Assembly (NCBI RefSeq): GCF_004570385.1
Contig: NZ_SPQL01000011.1
Span: 119,912 to 183,911 of the forward strand
From: Blastococcus sp. CT_GayMR19
GTDB lineage: Bacteria; Actinomycetota; Actinomycetes; Mycobacteriales; Geodermatophilaceae
DNA: 64,000 nt
Direction of reading: 5' to 3'
Shown here: in pieces, positions 44,630 through 53,017 of the stretch
Layout of the letters: every line of letters starts with the position of its first letter
How positions within the stretch are numbered: the first letter of the stretch is position 1
The notes under the pieces: generated by a model
Databases searched by the model: none
The model's input: the letters and a program-made list of their open reading frames with translations, nothing else
Told to the model about the DNA's origin: nothing
Translations under genes and position numbers: made by a program

Positions 44630-45142
44630 TCAGGAGCCGTCCCGCATGGCGGCGTTGGCGGTGTGGACGGCCTTCTTGATGTTGGCGTAGCCCGTGCACC
44701 GGCAGAGGTTGCCGCCGACCATGTCGTCGACCTCCTCCTCGGTGAGCTCGGCGGAGTTGTCGCGCTTCTCCAGGCCCGCGGCGATCGTGGTCAGGAAGCC
44801 CGGCGTGCAGAACCCGCACTGCAGCGCATGGCATTCGCGGAAGGCCTCCTGCACCGGGTGCAGGACCTGTCCCCCGCGGTGGTCGTCGCGGGCCAGGCCC
44901 TCGACCGTGGTCACCGATGCCCCGTCCAGCTGGACGGCGAGCAGCAGGCAGGAGCGCATCGGCTCGCCGTCCACCAGCACCGTGCACGCCCCGCAGACGC
45001 CGTGCTCGCAGCCGACGTGCGTGCCGGTGAGCCCGAGGTCGTGGCGCAGGGCGTCGGACAGCAGCCGCCGCACGGGCACGGTGGCCTCGCGTGGGATCCC
45101 GTTCACCGTGAGGGTGATCGTCCGTTCCGTGTCGACATTCAT
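44630..45142 (-). CDS. Molybdenum hydroxylase [2Fe-2S] subunit (CoxS-like)
   Basis: 170 residues from ATG 45142, overlapping the FAD subunit stop by 4 bases. The plant-type ferredoxin motif is GCEHGVCGACTVLVDGEP with a fourth cysteine in MRSC. The second cluster motif is QCGFCTPG and CRCTGY. It carries electrons from the molybdenum centre to FAD. Its C-terminus is followed by a 175-base gap of palindromes before the large subunit. Confidence 0.95.
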   Translation of the reverse strand: MNVDTERTITLTVNGIPREATVPVRRLLSDALRHDLGLTGTHVGCEHGVCGACTVLVDGEPMRSCLLLAVQLDGASVTTVEGLARDDHRGGQVLHPVQEAFRECHALQCGFCTPGFLTTIAAGLEKRDNSAELTEEEVDDMVGGNLCRCTGYANIKKAVHTANAAMRDGS

Positions 45143-46014
45143 TCGGTTCCCCCCAGCGCCTCGGCTGCCGCCGCGACGAGCGTGCGTTCCGTGAGGACGC
45201 CGACCAGCAGGCGGCGGTAGTCGGCGCTCGCGTGGATGTCGGTGTCCGGGTCGACGAGCGTGCGGGCGAGCGCCCCGGCGGCGGCCCAGTCGGCGCTGTC
45301 CGCGGGCTGCCCGACGACGGCGTCGGTGAGGTCGTGCACCTCGGGGGTCAGGCCGACCGAGACGTAGGAGGCGCGGACGGCGGCGACGCGGCGGTCGGCG
45401 TCCAGCGTGACGACGACGCCGGCGCCGCAGACCGCGTAGTCGCCCTTGCGGCGGGCGACCTCCGCGAAGGCGGTGCCGGAGCGGTCGGGGAGCGCCGGGA
45501 AGAAGGCGGAGGTGACGACGGCCGGGCCGTGGACCGAGGTCTCCAGCGGGCCCACGAAGAAGTCGCGCCACTCGACGGTGGAGACACCGGAGGGCGTGGC
45601 GACGGTGACGTGGCCGTCGGTGAGGGCGAGGACGGAGGTCATCTCGCCCGAGGGGTCGGCGTGCGCGATGGACCCGACCGTGGTGCCCCGGTTCCGGATC
45701 GCCGGGTGGGCGACGTTCGCCGTCGCCCGGGCCAGCAGCGGCTGGACCCGGGCGGCGGCGGCGTCGTGGAGCAGTGCGTTGTGCCGGACCAGCGCTCCCA
45801 CCGTCACGCCGTCCCCGGTGGCCTCGACGGTGTCGAGGCCGGGCACCCGGTTGATGTCCACCAGCGTGGTCGGCGCCGCGAGCCGCATGGAGAGCAGCGG
45901 GAGCAGCGACTGGCCACCGGCGAGCACCTTGGCGCCCGCACCCTCTGACGAGAGAACCGCGATGGCTTCCTCGAGGGTGCCGGGGTCGGCGTAACGGAAG
46001 GGAGCTGGTTTCAC
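45139..46014 (-). CDS. Molybdenum hydroxylase FAD-binding subunit (CoxM-like)
   Basis: 291 residues. FRYADPGTLEEAIAVL and VLAGGQSLLPLLSMR are the FAD-binding motifs, with TVGSIAHADPSGEM as the second nucleotide loop. This subunit passes electrons from the iron-sulfur centres to an acceptor. Four-base overlaps on both sides (ATGA) tie it to the permease gene upstream and to the [2Fe-2S] gene downstream. Confidence 0.95.
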   Translation of the reverse strand: MKPAPFRYADPGTLEEAIAVLSSEGAGAKVLAGGQSLLPLLSMRLAAPTTLVDINRVPGLDTVEATGDGVTVGALVRHNALLHDAAAARVQPLLARATANVAHPAIRNRGTTVGSIAHADPSGEMTSVLALTDGHVTVATPSGVSTVEWRDFFVGPLETSVHGPAVVTSAFFPALPDRSGTAFAEVARRKGDYAVCGAGVVVTLDADRRVAAVRASYVSVGLTPEVHDLTDAVVGQPADSADWAAAGALARTLVDPDTDIHASADYRRLLVGVLTERTLVAAAAEALGGTE

Positions 46015-47534
46015 CGGTTGTGCTTGCCCTCTCCCGGCGTGTGCCCGCCGGGAACGCCGGGGCGGCCGACCTCGTCGACCGACGACGGGTCGGGGCTCTC
46101 GCGCAGCGGGGTCTCGCCGCGACGGGCGGCGGCGTCGGCGAGCAGAGGCTCCTCACCGTGCACGTGCCCGAACGTGGTGCCGGCGGCCGGGTGCCGACCC
46201 TCGCGCAGGAGGGCCTCCTTCATGTCCGCCGGCGCCAGCGCACGAGCGACGTGCCAGGCGACGACGGCGACGATCGAGCCGAGCGCGATCCCCGCGAGGG
46301 AGAAGTTCTCGGTGAAGGTCAGCGTCACGTTGCCGATGCCGATGATGATGCCCGCGGCGAGCGGCACTAGGTTGATCGGGTTGGCGAAGTCGACCCGGTT
46401 CTCCTTCCAGATCTTGGCGCCCAGCAGGCCGATCATCCCGTAGAGGACGACGGTGATGCCGCCGAGGACCCCACCCGGGACGATGTTGATCAGCGCGCCG
46501 AACTTGGGCACCAGGCCCAGCAGGATCGCCACGATCGCGGCCACGTAGTACGCCGCGGTCGAGTAGACCCGGGTGGCGGCCATGACACCGATGTTCTCGG
46601 CGTAGGTCGTGGTGGGCGAGCCGCCGACGGCGGTCGCGACCACCGTGCCGACACCGTCGGCGAACACCGCCCGGCCGATGACCGGGTCGAGGTCGCGCTT
46701 GGTCATCTCGGCGACGGCCTTGACGTGCCCGGCGTTCTCGGCCACCAGCGCGATGACGGCGGGCAGCACCAGCAGGCTGAAGTTCAGCGAGAAGGTCGGG
46801 AAGGTGAACTCCGGCAGGCCGAACCAATCGGCCTGGCCGACGGTGTCGAAGTTGATCCGGTCGCGGGTGGACACCGTGCCGGTGCCGTCGGGGGACGTGA
46901 TCTGGCCGGCCGTGACGTCGAGCAGCACCGACAGCAGGTAGCCGAAGATCAGGCCGAGCAGGATGGCGATGCGCGCGAGGAAGCCGCGCAGCGCCAGCGA
47001 GCAGACGATGACGAACGCCATCGTGGCCAGGGCGACCCACTGGTCCTGGGGCCAGTAGATCCCGGCGGCCACCGGGGCCAGGTTGAACCCGATGAGCATG
47101 ACCACCGCGCCGGTGACGGCCGGGGGCAGCACCTTGTTCACGACGCCGACGCCGGCGAAGTGGATGATCAGGCCGACGATGGCCAGGACGACACCGGCCA
47201 CCAGGATCGCGCCCACGACGTCGCTGGAGTCACCGCCGTTGGCGCGGATCGCGACGACACCTCCGACGAAGGAGGCGCTGGTGCCCAGGTAGCTGGGCAC
47301 CTGCCCCTTCACGATCAGCAGGAACAGGATCGTCGCGATCCCGCTCATCATGATCGCGAGGTTCGGGTCCAGCCCCATGATGAGCGGGAAGACGAAGGTC
47401 GCGCCGAACATGGCGACGACGTGCTGCGCACCGATCCCGACGGTCCGCGGCCAGGACAGTCGCTCGTCCGGGGCGACCGCCTCACCCAGGGGCGGCGTCT
47501 TGCCGTCCCCGTAGAGCTTCCAGCTGAACGCCAT
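46011..47534 (-). CDS. Nucleobase:cation symporter-2 (uracil/xanthine permease family)
   Basis: 507 residues from ATG 47534 with GGAGG upstream. GIGAQHVVAMFGATFVFPLIMGLDP opens the NCS2 family. The substrate-site motifs ALVAENAGHVKAV and GGSPTTTYAENIGVMAATRV are present. About 12-14 membrane helices, then a charged C-terminal tail. It imports uracil, xanthine or urate with protons. The genes for the hydroxylase follow at once, so the imported base is probably the hydroxylase substrate. Confidence 0.93.
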   Translation of the reverse strand: MAFSWKLYGDGKTPPLGEAVAPDERLSWPRTVGIGAQHVVAMFGATFVFPLIMGLDPNLAIMMSGIATILFLLIVKGQVPSYLGTSASFVGGVVAIRANGGDSSDVVGAILVAGVVLAIVGLIIHFAGVGVVNKVLPPAVTGAVVMLIGFNLAPVAAGIYWPQDQWVALATMAFVIVCSLALRGFLARIAILLGLIFGYLLSVLLDVTAGQITSPDGTGTVSTRDRINFDTVGQADWFGLPEFTFPTFSLNFSLLVLPAVIALVAENAGHVKAVAEMTKRDLDPVIGRAVFADGVGTVVATAVGGSPTTTYAENIGVMAATRVYSTAAYYVAAIVAILLGLVPKFGALINIVPGGVLGGITVVLYGMIGLLGAKIWKENRVDFANPINLVPLAAGIIIGIGNVTLTFTENFSLAGIALGSIVAVVAWHVARALAPADMKEALLREGRHPAAGTTFGHVHGEEPLLADAAARRGETPLRESPDPSSVDEVGRPGVPGGHTPGEGKHNR

Positions 47535-47640
47535 CTGCGTGCCTCCTCGACGTGCACCAACCGACTCGATCCGGTGCGCGACGACGGCGTCGGAGGCCCC
47601 GGGAGGCGCCACTGTGTCACTCGACACCCCGGGGCGGAAG

Positions 47641-47655
47641 TACCTCAGTGCTAAA
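47641..47655 (+). promoter_or_regulatory. Shared 15-base motif between permease and fdrA, site A
   Basis: TACCTCAGTGCTAAA, the most divergent of the four copies. It lies 38 bases from site B and closer to the permease operon, which it may control. Confidence 0.55.
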
Positions 47656-47678
47656 TCGTTATTGCTCTTTGGAGGCGA

Positions 47679-47710
47679 TACTTCACCGCTGAGACATCTG
47701 TCGGTACGGT
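47679..47710 (+). promoter_or_regulatory. fdrA promoter with shared motif, site B
   Basis: TACTTCACCGCTGAG (47679-47693) contains the -35 TTCACC (47682-47687). A 17-base spacer leads to the -10 TACGGT (47705-47710). The same spacing and -35 recur at the carbamate kinase operon. Confidence 0.7.
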
Positions 47711-47795
47711 CGGCACGCGGGCGAGGTGGCACGCCCGCCGGACAGCGCAGCACCCCGAGCGGTCGCTGTCCGACGAGCGTCAGCGTGGAGGAACA

Positions 47796-49304
47796 GTGAC
47801 CGCCTCACCAGCCCTGTCCGGCACCGCCGGCGTGCGGTCGGTCTCCCTGCGTTCCGGCGTCTACGCCGACTCCGTCCGCCTCATGCAGGTGAGCCGCACC
47901 GTGTCCGCGCTGCCCGGGGTGACCGGCGTGATCGTCGCGATGGCGACGCCGCTCAACCTCGAGCTCGCGGGCAACATGGGCCTGGCGCCGGAGGAGGTTC
48001 CCTCGCCGGAGCAGCTGCTCATCGCCGTCCGCGCCGAGGACGACGCCGCACTCACCGCCGCGGTCGCCGCCGTGGACGCCGCGCTGGCCGAGCGCGAGCG
48101 TTCGGCCGGCACCGCCGACGCCGTCCGGCACCGCACGATCGGGGCCGGCCTGGACGAGCTGCCGCCCGACGCCTCGGCCCTGGCGATCGTCTCCGTGCCG
48201 GGGCAGTACGCCGTCGCCGAGGCCGCGGACGCCATCGCCGCCGGCCGCAGTGTCCTGATCTTCTCCGACGGCGTCCCGGTCGAGCACGAGGTGGCCCTCA
48301 AGCGGGCGGCCCGCGACGCCGGCGTGCTGGTCATGGGCCCCGACTGCGGAACGGCGATCGTCTCCGGCGTCGCCCTCGGGTTCGCCAACGTGGTCCGACC
48401 CGGTCCCGTGGGCCTGGTGGCGGCGAGTGGCACCGGCGCCCAGCAGGTCTCCTGCCTGCTCGACATGGCCGGGGTCGGGGTCTCGCACGTGCTCGGCGTC
48501 GGCGGGCGCGACCTGTCCGAGGCCGTCGGCGGGCTGGCCACGCTCGACGCCCTCGCGGCGCTCGATGCCGACCCGGCCACCGAGCGCGTGCTGCTCGTCT
48601 CCAAGCCCCCGGCGCCGTCGGTCGAGGAATCCGTCTCCGCCGCCGCTGCCGAACTCTCCGTGCCGGTGCGCTCCGCCGTCCTGTCGCCGGAGACCCCCGA
48701 CCTGACCGCCGCCGTCGAGGCGCTGCTCACCGACATGGGCATGGACGTGCCCACCTGGCCGTCGCGCCCGGGGCCTGTCGAATCCTCGGTCCCGGGCGCG
48801 ACCTTGAAGGGCCTCTACTCCGGCGGCACGCTCGCCGACGAGGCCATGCTGATCGCCGCCCCGGCGCTCGGGGACATCCGCTCCAACACCCCGCTCAGAC
48901 CCGAGCTGGACCTCGGTACGGACCTGTCCGCCTCCGGCCACGTCGTCATCGACTTCGGGGACGACGCCCTGACCGTGGGCCGCGCGCACCCGATGATCGA
49001 CCCGACGCTGCGGCTCGAGGCGATCGCGGCGCTGGCCGCCTCCGACGAGCCGGCCGTCCTGCTGCTCGACGTCGTCCTCGGGTACGGGGCCGATCCCGAT
49101 CCGGCGGGCGCGCTCGTTCCGGCGCTGCACGCCGCCCGGGCGAGGAAGCAGCTGCCCGTCGTCGTCGCGCTCGTCGGCACCGAGGCCGACCCGCAGGGCT
49201 GGAGCCGCCAGGCCGATGCCCTCGCCGCCGCCGGGGCTGTCGTCTTCGCCAGCAACGCTGCCGCCACCCGGCACGCCCTCAGACTGCTCGGAGTGGCCCC
49301 GTGA
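47796..49304 (+). CDS. fdrA: FdrA-like acyl-CoA synthetase-family protein, putative carbamoyltransferase subunit
   Basis: 502 residues from GTG 47796 with TGGAGG upstream. GVYADSVRLMQVSRTVSALPG and NLELAGNMGL are the FdrA start. VMGPDCGTAIVSGVALGFAN and GLVAASGTGAQQVSCLLD match the succinyl-CoA synthetase-like core. In Escherichia coli FdrA works with YlbE and YlbF as an oxamate carbamoyltransferase making carbamoyl phosphate, next to carbamate kinase. Here a DUF1116 (YlbE) gene follows, and carbamate kinase is 7 kb away under the same motif. The YlbF-like third subunit is not in the window. Confidence 0.9.
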   Translation: MTASPALSGTAGVRSVSLRSGVYADSVRLMQVSRTVSALPGVTGVIVAMATPLNLELAGNMGLAPEEVPSPEQLLIAVRAEDDAALTAAVAAVDAALAERERSAGTADAVRHRTIGAGLDELPPDASALAIVSVPGQYAVAEAADAIAAGRSVLIFSDGVPVEHEVALKRAARDAGVLVMGPDCGTAIVSGVALGFANVVRPGPVGLVAASGTGAQQVSCLLDMAGVGVSHVLGVGGRDLSEAVGGLATLDALAALDADPATERVLLVSKPPAPSVEESVSAAAAELSVPVRSAVLSPETPDLTAAVEALLTDMGMDVPTWPSRPGPVESSVPGATLKGLYSGGTLADEAMLIAAPALGDIRSNTPLRPELDLGTDLSASGHVVIDFGDDALTVGRAHPMIDPTLRLEAIAALAASDEPAVLLLDVVLGYGADPDPAGALVPALHAARARKQLPVVVALVGTEADPQGWSRQADALAAAGAVVFASNAAATRHALRLLGVAP

Positions 49305-49366
49305 CGTCTTCCTCCAACTCCGCCGCCACGCGGTACGCCCTCGACCTGCTGGGAGCCGACCAATGA
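49301..49366 (+). pseudogene. Duplicated fdrA 3'-end fragment
   Basis: A 21-codon frame starting with the GTG that overlaps fdrA's stop encodes SNSAATRYALDLLGADQ. This closely resembles the last residues of FdrA, SNAAATRHALRLLGVAP. It is probably the remnant of a second fdrA copy or a recombination scar, joined directly to the intergenic repeat. Confidence 0.65.
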
Positions 49367-49439
49367 GCGAGCTTGCGAGCTCATCGCTGAAAAGAGCAGC
49401 CCGGGTCACGCAGACGACGAGCGCCAGCGAGGAGACGAA
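49364..49439 (+). repeat. Intergenic stop-to-RBS repeat, copy 2
   Basis: Begins TGAGCGAGCTTGCGAGCTC and ends in GACGAGCGCCAGCGAGGAG, giving the RBS of the DUF1116 gene. The ends match the copy at 17259-17334; the middle parts differ. Confidence 0.75.
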
Positions 49440-50849
49440 GTGAGCCTGGGCGGCCTGCTGTCCTCCCCGCCCGCGATCGTCTCCGCGGGCGTCGACGTCT
49501 TCTCCGACGCGCTGCGCGCCCAGGGCGCCGAGGTGCACGACGTCGACTGGCGGCCGCCGGGCTTCGGCGACCCGGCCGACCTGTCCGCGATCGCCCTCGA
49601 CCCGCGCCGGGCCGCCGCCAACCGGACGGCGGTCGAGCGGCTGCTGGCCGCGGGCTCGGAGCTGGTCGACGTCCGCCCGGCCCGGGACGTGATCGGCCTG
49701 GCCGACCGCACGCTGCTGCACTCCGGGCCGCCGCTCAGCTGGGAGATGGCCTCCGGCCCGATGCGCGGCGCCCTGATCGGCGCCTGCCTGTTCGAGGGCT
49801 GGGCGTCGACCGTCGAGGAGGCCGAGGCGATCCTGGCCGCCGGCGAGGTCGCCCTCGACCCCTGCCACCACCACCGCACGGTCGGCCCGATGGCCGGTGT
49901 GACCAGCCCGTCGATGTGGCTGTGGTGCCTCTCCGACCCGGTCAACGGCGGGCAGGCGTTCTGCAACCTCAACGAGGGCCTCGGCAAGGTGCTGCGGATG
50001 GGCGCCTTCAACCAGGAGGTGCAGACCCGGCTCCGGTGGATGCGCGACGTGCTCGGCCCGGTGCTGGCCGACGCGGTACGCAGCCGGTCCGACGACCCGA
50101 TCGACGTGAAGTCGATCCTCGCCCAGATGCTGCAGATGGGCGACGAGGGGCACAACCGCAACCGGGCCGGGTCGCTGATGGCGCTGCGCGAGCTGTCGCC
50201 GGCGGTCGTGGCCGTCGATGCGCCGTCGTCCGACATCGCCGCGGTGCTGAAGTTCATCGGCGGCAACGAGCACTTCTTCCTCAACCTCGGCATGCCCACG
50301 GCGAAGCTCGCCCTGGACGCCGCCCGGAACATCCCCGGCTCGACGATGCTCACGGTGATGTCGCGCAACGGGACGGAGTTCGGCATCCAGACCGCCGGGA
50401 CCGGCGACCGCTGGTTCACCGGCCCCGCGCAGACCCCCGTCGGCCTGTTCCTCGGGAACTTCGGCCCGGACGACGCCAACCCCGACATCGGCGACTCCGC
50501 GATCATGGAGACCTACGGCGTGGGCGGCTTCTCGATGGCCGCGGCGCCGGCGATCGTGCGCTTCGTCGGCGGCTCGGTGCCCGACGCGCTGGCCACGACC
50601 GAGCGGATGCACCAGCTCACGCTGACGGAGAACCCGGCGATGGCCATCCCGATCATGGGTTTCCGCGGGGCGCCGACCGGGATCGACGTCCTCAAGGTGG
50701 CGCGCACCGGCTGGCTGCCGCAGATCAACACGGGCATGGCCGGCCGGGTGGCCGGCACCGGCCAGGTCGGCGCCGGGCTGGTGCAGCCGCCGCAGGAGTG
50801 CTTCGAGAAGGCGCTGCAGGCGCTGGCCGAGGAATCCCGCACGGCCTGA
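49440..50849 (+). CDS. DUF1116 (YlbE-like) protein, putative carbamoyltransferase subunit
   Basis: 469 residues from GTG 49440. ALDPCHHHRTVGPMAGVTSPSMW is a diagnostic block, with FCNLNEGLGKVLRMGAF, MGDEGHNRNRAGSLM and FGIQTAGTGDRWFTGPAQ. YlbE of E. coli is the partner of FdrA in the oxamate carbamoyltransferase. The pair would transfer a carbamoyl group to phosphate. The gene is followed after 61 bases by the convergent DUF2470 gene. Confidence 0.92.
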   Translation: MSLGGLLSSPPAIVSAGVDVFSDALRAQGAEVHDVDWRPPGFGDPADLSAIALDPRRAAANRTAVERLLAAGSELVDVRPARDVIGLADRTLLHSGPPLSWEMASGPMRGALIGACLFEGWASTVEEAEAILAAGEVALDPCHHHRTVGPMAGVTSPSMWLWCLSDPVNGGQAFCNLNEGLGKVLRMGAFNQEVQTRLRWMRDVLGPVLADAVRSRSDDPIDVKSILAQMLQMGDEGHNRNRAGSLMALRELSPAVVAVDAPSSDIAAVLKFIGGNEHFFLNLGMPTAKLALDAARNIPGSTMLTVMSRNGTEFGIQTAGTGDRWFTGPAQTPVGLFLGNFGPDDANPDIGDSAIMETYGVGGFSMAAAPAIVRFVGGSVPDALATTERMHQLTLTENPAMAIPIMGFRGAPTGIDVLKVARTGWLPQINTGMAGRVAGTGQVGAGLVQPPQECFEKALQALAEESRTA

Positions 50850-50910
50850 TCTCCCGCGCGAGATCCGCCACGGCCCCCGGCGGTCCGAGGACGAGGGCTG
50901 CTTCGCGGGA

Positions 50911-51666
50911 TCAGGCGGGGCCGCAGACCAGCAGCCGGTCGACCGCCGCGCCGACTCCGGCCGGGCCGTCCAGCGCCGCGGCGAACGGCACGCGCAGGTC
51001 GTAGCACCCGCTGCGGCCCTGCACCCGGAAGCGGACGCCGAAGCGGTCCAGGCCGAGCAGCCGGACGTGGTCGTGCCGGCCGACCCTCCGCTGCACCCGG
51101 GAGGCGAGCTGGACCAGCGCCTCGCAGTGCTCGGTGACCAGCTCGTTCTCCGCGCGGCTGACCGCGTCCGGACGCGCGGCCAGGAAGTCCTCGGGCTCGA
51201 CCTCCGTCGTGCCCCCGGTCTCCTCCAGCTGTACCTCGGCCAGCTCCAGCCGCAGCAGCGTGGCGCTCAGTCCGACGTCGAACAGCCGGTCGCAGGCGTG
51301 GGCGTCGGCGAACTCGAGCACCAGCCGGGTGACCTCGTACTCCGCGATCGGCCCGACCCAGCCGGACAGCCGCACCAGCCCACGAACCGGATGGGACAGC
51401 GGGAACGGCGTCCGGTCGGTGACGGTGAGCCGGGCGGGGACGTCGCCCAGGGGTGATCCGCGGAGCGCCATCGTCACGGGGCCGTCGGTGGGGACGACGA
51501 GCAGCACCTCGCCGGCGTCCGTCGTCGTCGCTCCCCACAACTGGCAGATGCCCAGACCGAGGCCGTAGAGGGAGGCGGTGGGCCGAGCGGCGATCGTGCG
51601 GGCGCGTTCCGCCGCCGGGGGTTGCGCGTGCACGGCACGGGACGGGTGCATCGGGCCGGCCGTCAT
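50911..51666 (-). CDS. DUF2470-containing protein (haem/iron-utilisation-like)
   Basis: 251 residues from ATG 51666. The C-terminal ~80 residues (DHVRLLGLDRFGVRFRVQ then YDLRVPFAAALDGPAGVGAAVDRL) match DUF2470, found in haem-utilisation proteins. The N-terminal ~150 residues contain LLVVPTDGPVTMALRGSPLGD and PFPLSHPVRGLVRLSGWV of the split-barrel flavin/haem-binding fold. A DtxR/IdeR-like box lies ~30 bases upstream of its ATG. A role in iron or haem release is likely. Confidence 0.8.
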   Translation of the reverse strand: MTAGPMHPSRAVHAQPPAAERARTIAARPTASLYGLGLGICQLWGATTTDAGEVLLVVPTDGPVTMALRGSPLGDVPARLTVTDRTPFPLSHPVRGLVRLSGWVGPIAEYEVTRLVLEFADAHACDRLFDVGLSATLLRLELAEVQLEETGGTTEVEPEDFLAARPDAVSRAENELVTEHCEALVQLASRVQRRVGRHDHVRLLGLDRFGVRFRVQGRSGCYDLRVPFAAALDGPAGVGAAVDRLLVCGPA

Positions 51667-51696
51667 GGACCACCTCGGAAGCTCGTGGGCGAGTAG

Positions 51697-51715
51697 TAAG
51701 GCGAGCCTAACCAAA
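51697..51715. promoter_or_regulatory. DtxR/IdeR-like iron box
   Basis: TAAGGCGAGCCTAACCAAA matches 15 of 19 positions of the DtxR/IdeR consensus TTAGGTTAGCCTAACCTAA. It sits between the divergent DUF2470 gene and the S4 paralogue and could repress both when iron is plentiful. Confidence 0.7.
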
Positions 51716-51727
51716 CTTGGAGGCTCC

Positions 51728-52283
51728 GTGAACACACCCCGTCTCGAGGTCCGACTCAGTCGCGCGCTGGGCATCCCGCTCACGCCGAAGGGCGTGCAGT
51801 ACTTCGAGCGGCGGCCGTACCCCCCCGGGCGAGCACGGGCGCAAGCGCCGCAAGGACAGCGACTACTCGACACGGCTGAAGGAGAAGCAGCGGCTGCGGG
51901 CGCAGTACGACATCAGCGAGACCCAGCTCCGGGCCGCCTTCGACCGCGCCAAGCGGTCGGGCGGGAAGACCGGCGAGGCGCTGATCCAGGACCTCGAGTC
52001 GCGGCTGGATGCGACCGTCCTGCGCGCCGGCTTCGCCCGGACCATCTACCAGGCGCGCCAGTTCGTCACCCACCAGCACGTCCTGGTCAACGGCAAGCGG
52101 GTGGACCGGCCTTCCTACCGGCTGCGCCCCGGCGACTTCGTCGCGGTCGCCGAGAAGTCGAAGCGCAAGGAGCCGTTCCTGGTGGCCGCCTCCGGGGCGC
52201 ACGCCGACGCGCCTGCATCCCCGGTCAGTCCCTTTCGGTGTCGGGCAGTCACGCGTAGCGATGAAGGACGCACGCCCCGGTGA
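51728..52283 (+). pseudogene. rpsD: Ribosomal protein S4 paralogue (cysteine-free type), frameshifted and C-terminally truncated
   Basis: GTG 51728 follows GGAGG by 5 bases. RLSRALGIPLTPKGVQYFERRPYPPG begins a cysteine-free S4 (written here in two parts: RLSRALGIPLTPKG and VQYFERRPYPPG). A run of seven C (51820-51826, one more than needed) breaks the frame. One frame over it resumes as EHGRKRRKDSDYSTRLKEK through RPSYRLRPGDFVAVAEKSKR. The usual ~40 C-terminal residues are absent; an unrelated tail runs to 52283. It is probably a second, iron-regulated S4 rather than the only copy. Confidence 0.75.
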
Positions 52284-52547
52284 TGGTCTTCCCGGAGACG
52301 GTGTGCCGGTTTCCGCGTTCACCGGGCAGCCGCGCCGCACCGACCGCCGGCGGTCGCGATGTCGGCCGGGCGACGGTGCTCCGGCGGCCAGCGGTGAGCG
52401 ACGATTCCCAGTTTCTTTTGGGACAGGAGTTGAGGGTGCGGGGTGCCCGGCCGAAGACCAGGTGTCAACCCAACGGCGCAGCTCCAACCGGACCGCGTGC
52501 ACGTTCGCCGGCCGGCCCTCCGCCACTGAGAGAACAGGACCACAGCA
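52284..52547. other. Intergenic gap before the SipW-type operon
   Basis: About 260 bases without a convincing gene. A small hairpin TCCCAGTTTCTTTTGGGA lies near 52405-52425. It must contain the promoter of the secreted-protein gene, but no clear -10/-35 pair was seen. Riboswitch consensus elements were looked for and not found. Confidence 0.4.
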
Positions 52548-52952
52548 ATGCGTATGTCGCGCGTTCTGCTCGCCGGTGTCGCGGTCGCCGGCGCCGTCGC
52601 CACCACCTCCGCCTTCACTGCCGGCAACACCTTCACCGCCGGTGCCCTGGCGGACGACAACGCCGGCTACGGCGAGGTGACGGCGACGGGTGTGACGGTG
52701 AGCAACATCGCCTACAACCCGCTCGCCGCGGACGCCACGATGCTCGACTCCGTCGTCTTCACGGTCGGCGAGAGCACCAGCGACATGAACGCGCTCCTGA
52801 CCCTCTCCGGAGCAGGCGGCGTCCTGGGCGGTGGCGCCGTGGCATGTACGTACAACTTCGCGAACCCCGCGCACCAGGTCGTCTGCGACACCCCCAACAC
52901 CATCGAGATCGAGGACATCACCAAGGTCGGTCTCACGGTGGTGTCGAAGTAG
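52548..52952 (+). CDS. Secreted protein with SipW-type signal, putative surface/fibre protein
   Basis: 134 residues. The signal region VLLAGVAVAGAVATTSAFTAG leads into NTFTAGAL, a hallmark of SipW-dependent secreted proteins such as TasA and CalY. The mature protein (~95 residues) is beta-rich, with one cysteine pair (VACTYNF, VVCDTP). It is followed 65 bases later by a signal peptidase of the SipW/ER type, so it is the likely substrate. A biofilm-fibre role is inference. Confidence 0.8.
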   Translation: MRMSRVLLAGVAVAGAVATTSAFTAGNTFTAGALADDNAGYGEVTATGVTVSNIAYNPLAADATMLDSVVFTVGESTSDMNALLTLSGAGGVLGGGAVACTYNFANPAHQVVCDTPNTIEIEDITKVGLTVVSK

Positions 52953-53017
52953 CACCCCCGGACCGGGCGGGGCGGCCACTCGGCCGCCCCGCCTGATCTC
53001 GGACCGCTGCGCCGGCC

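Noticed and set aside
50850..50910. GATCTCCCGCGCGAGATC palindrome as a further member of the palindrome families
   Set aside because: It lies between convergent genes, is short and imperfect in the centre, and most simply serves as part of a terminator. It has no relative in the window.
52284..52547. Possible ydaO-type riboswitch before the secreted-protein gene
   Set aside because: A fragment CCGAAGACC looked similar at first, but the remaining conserved blocks are missing.
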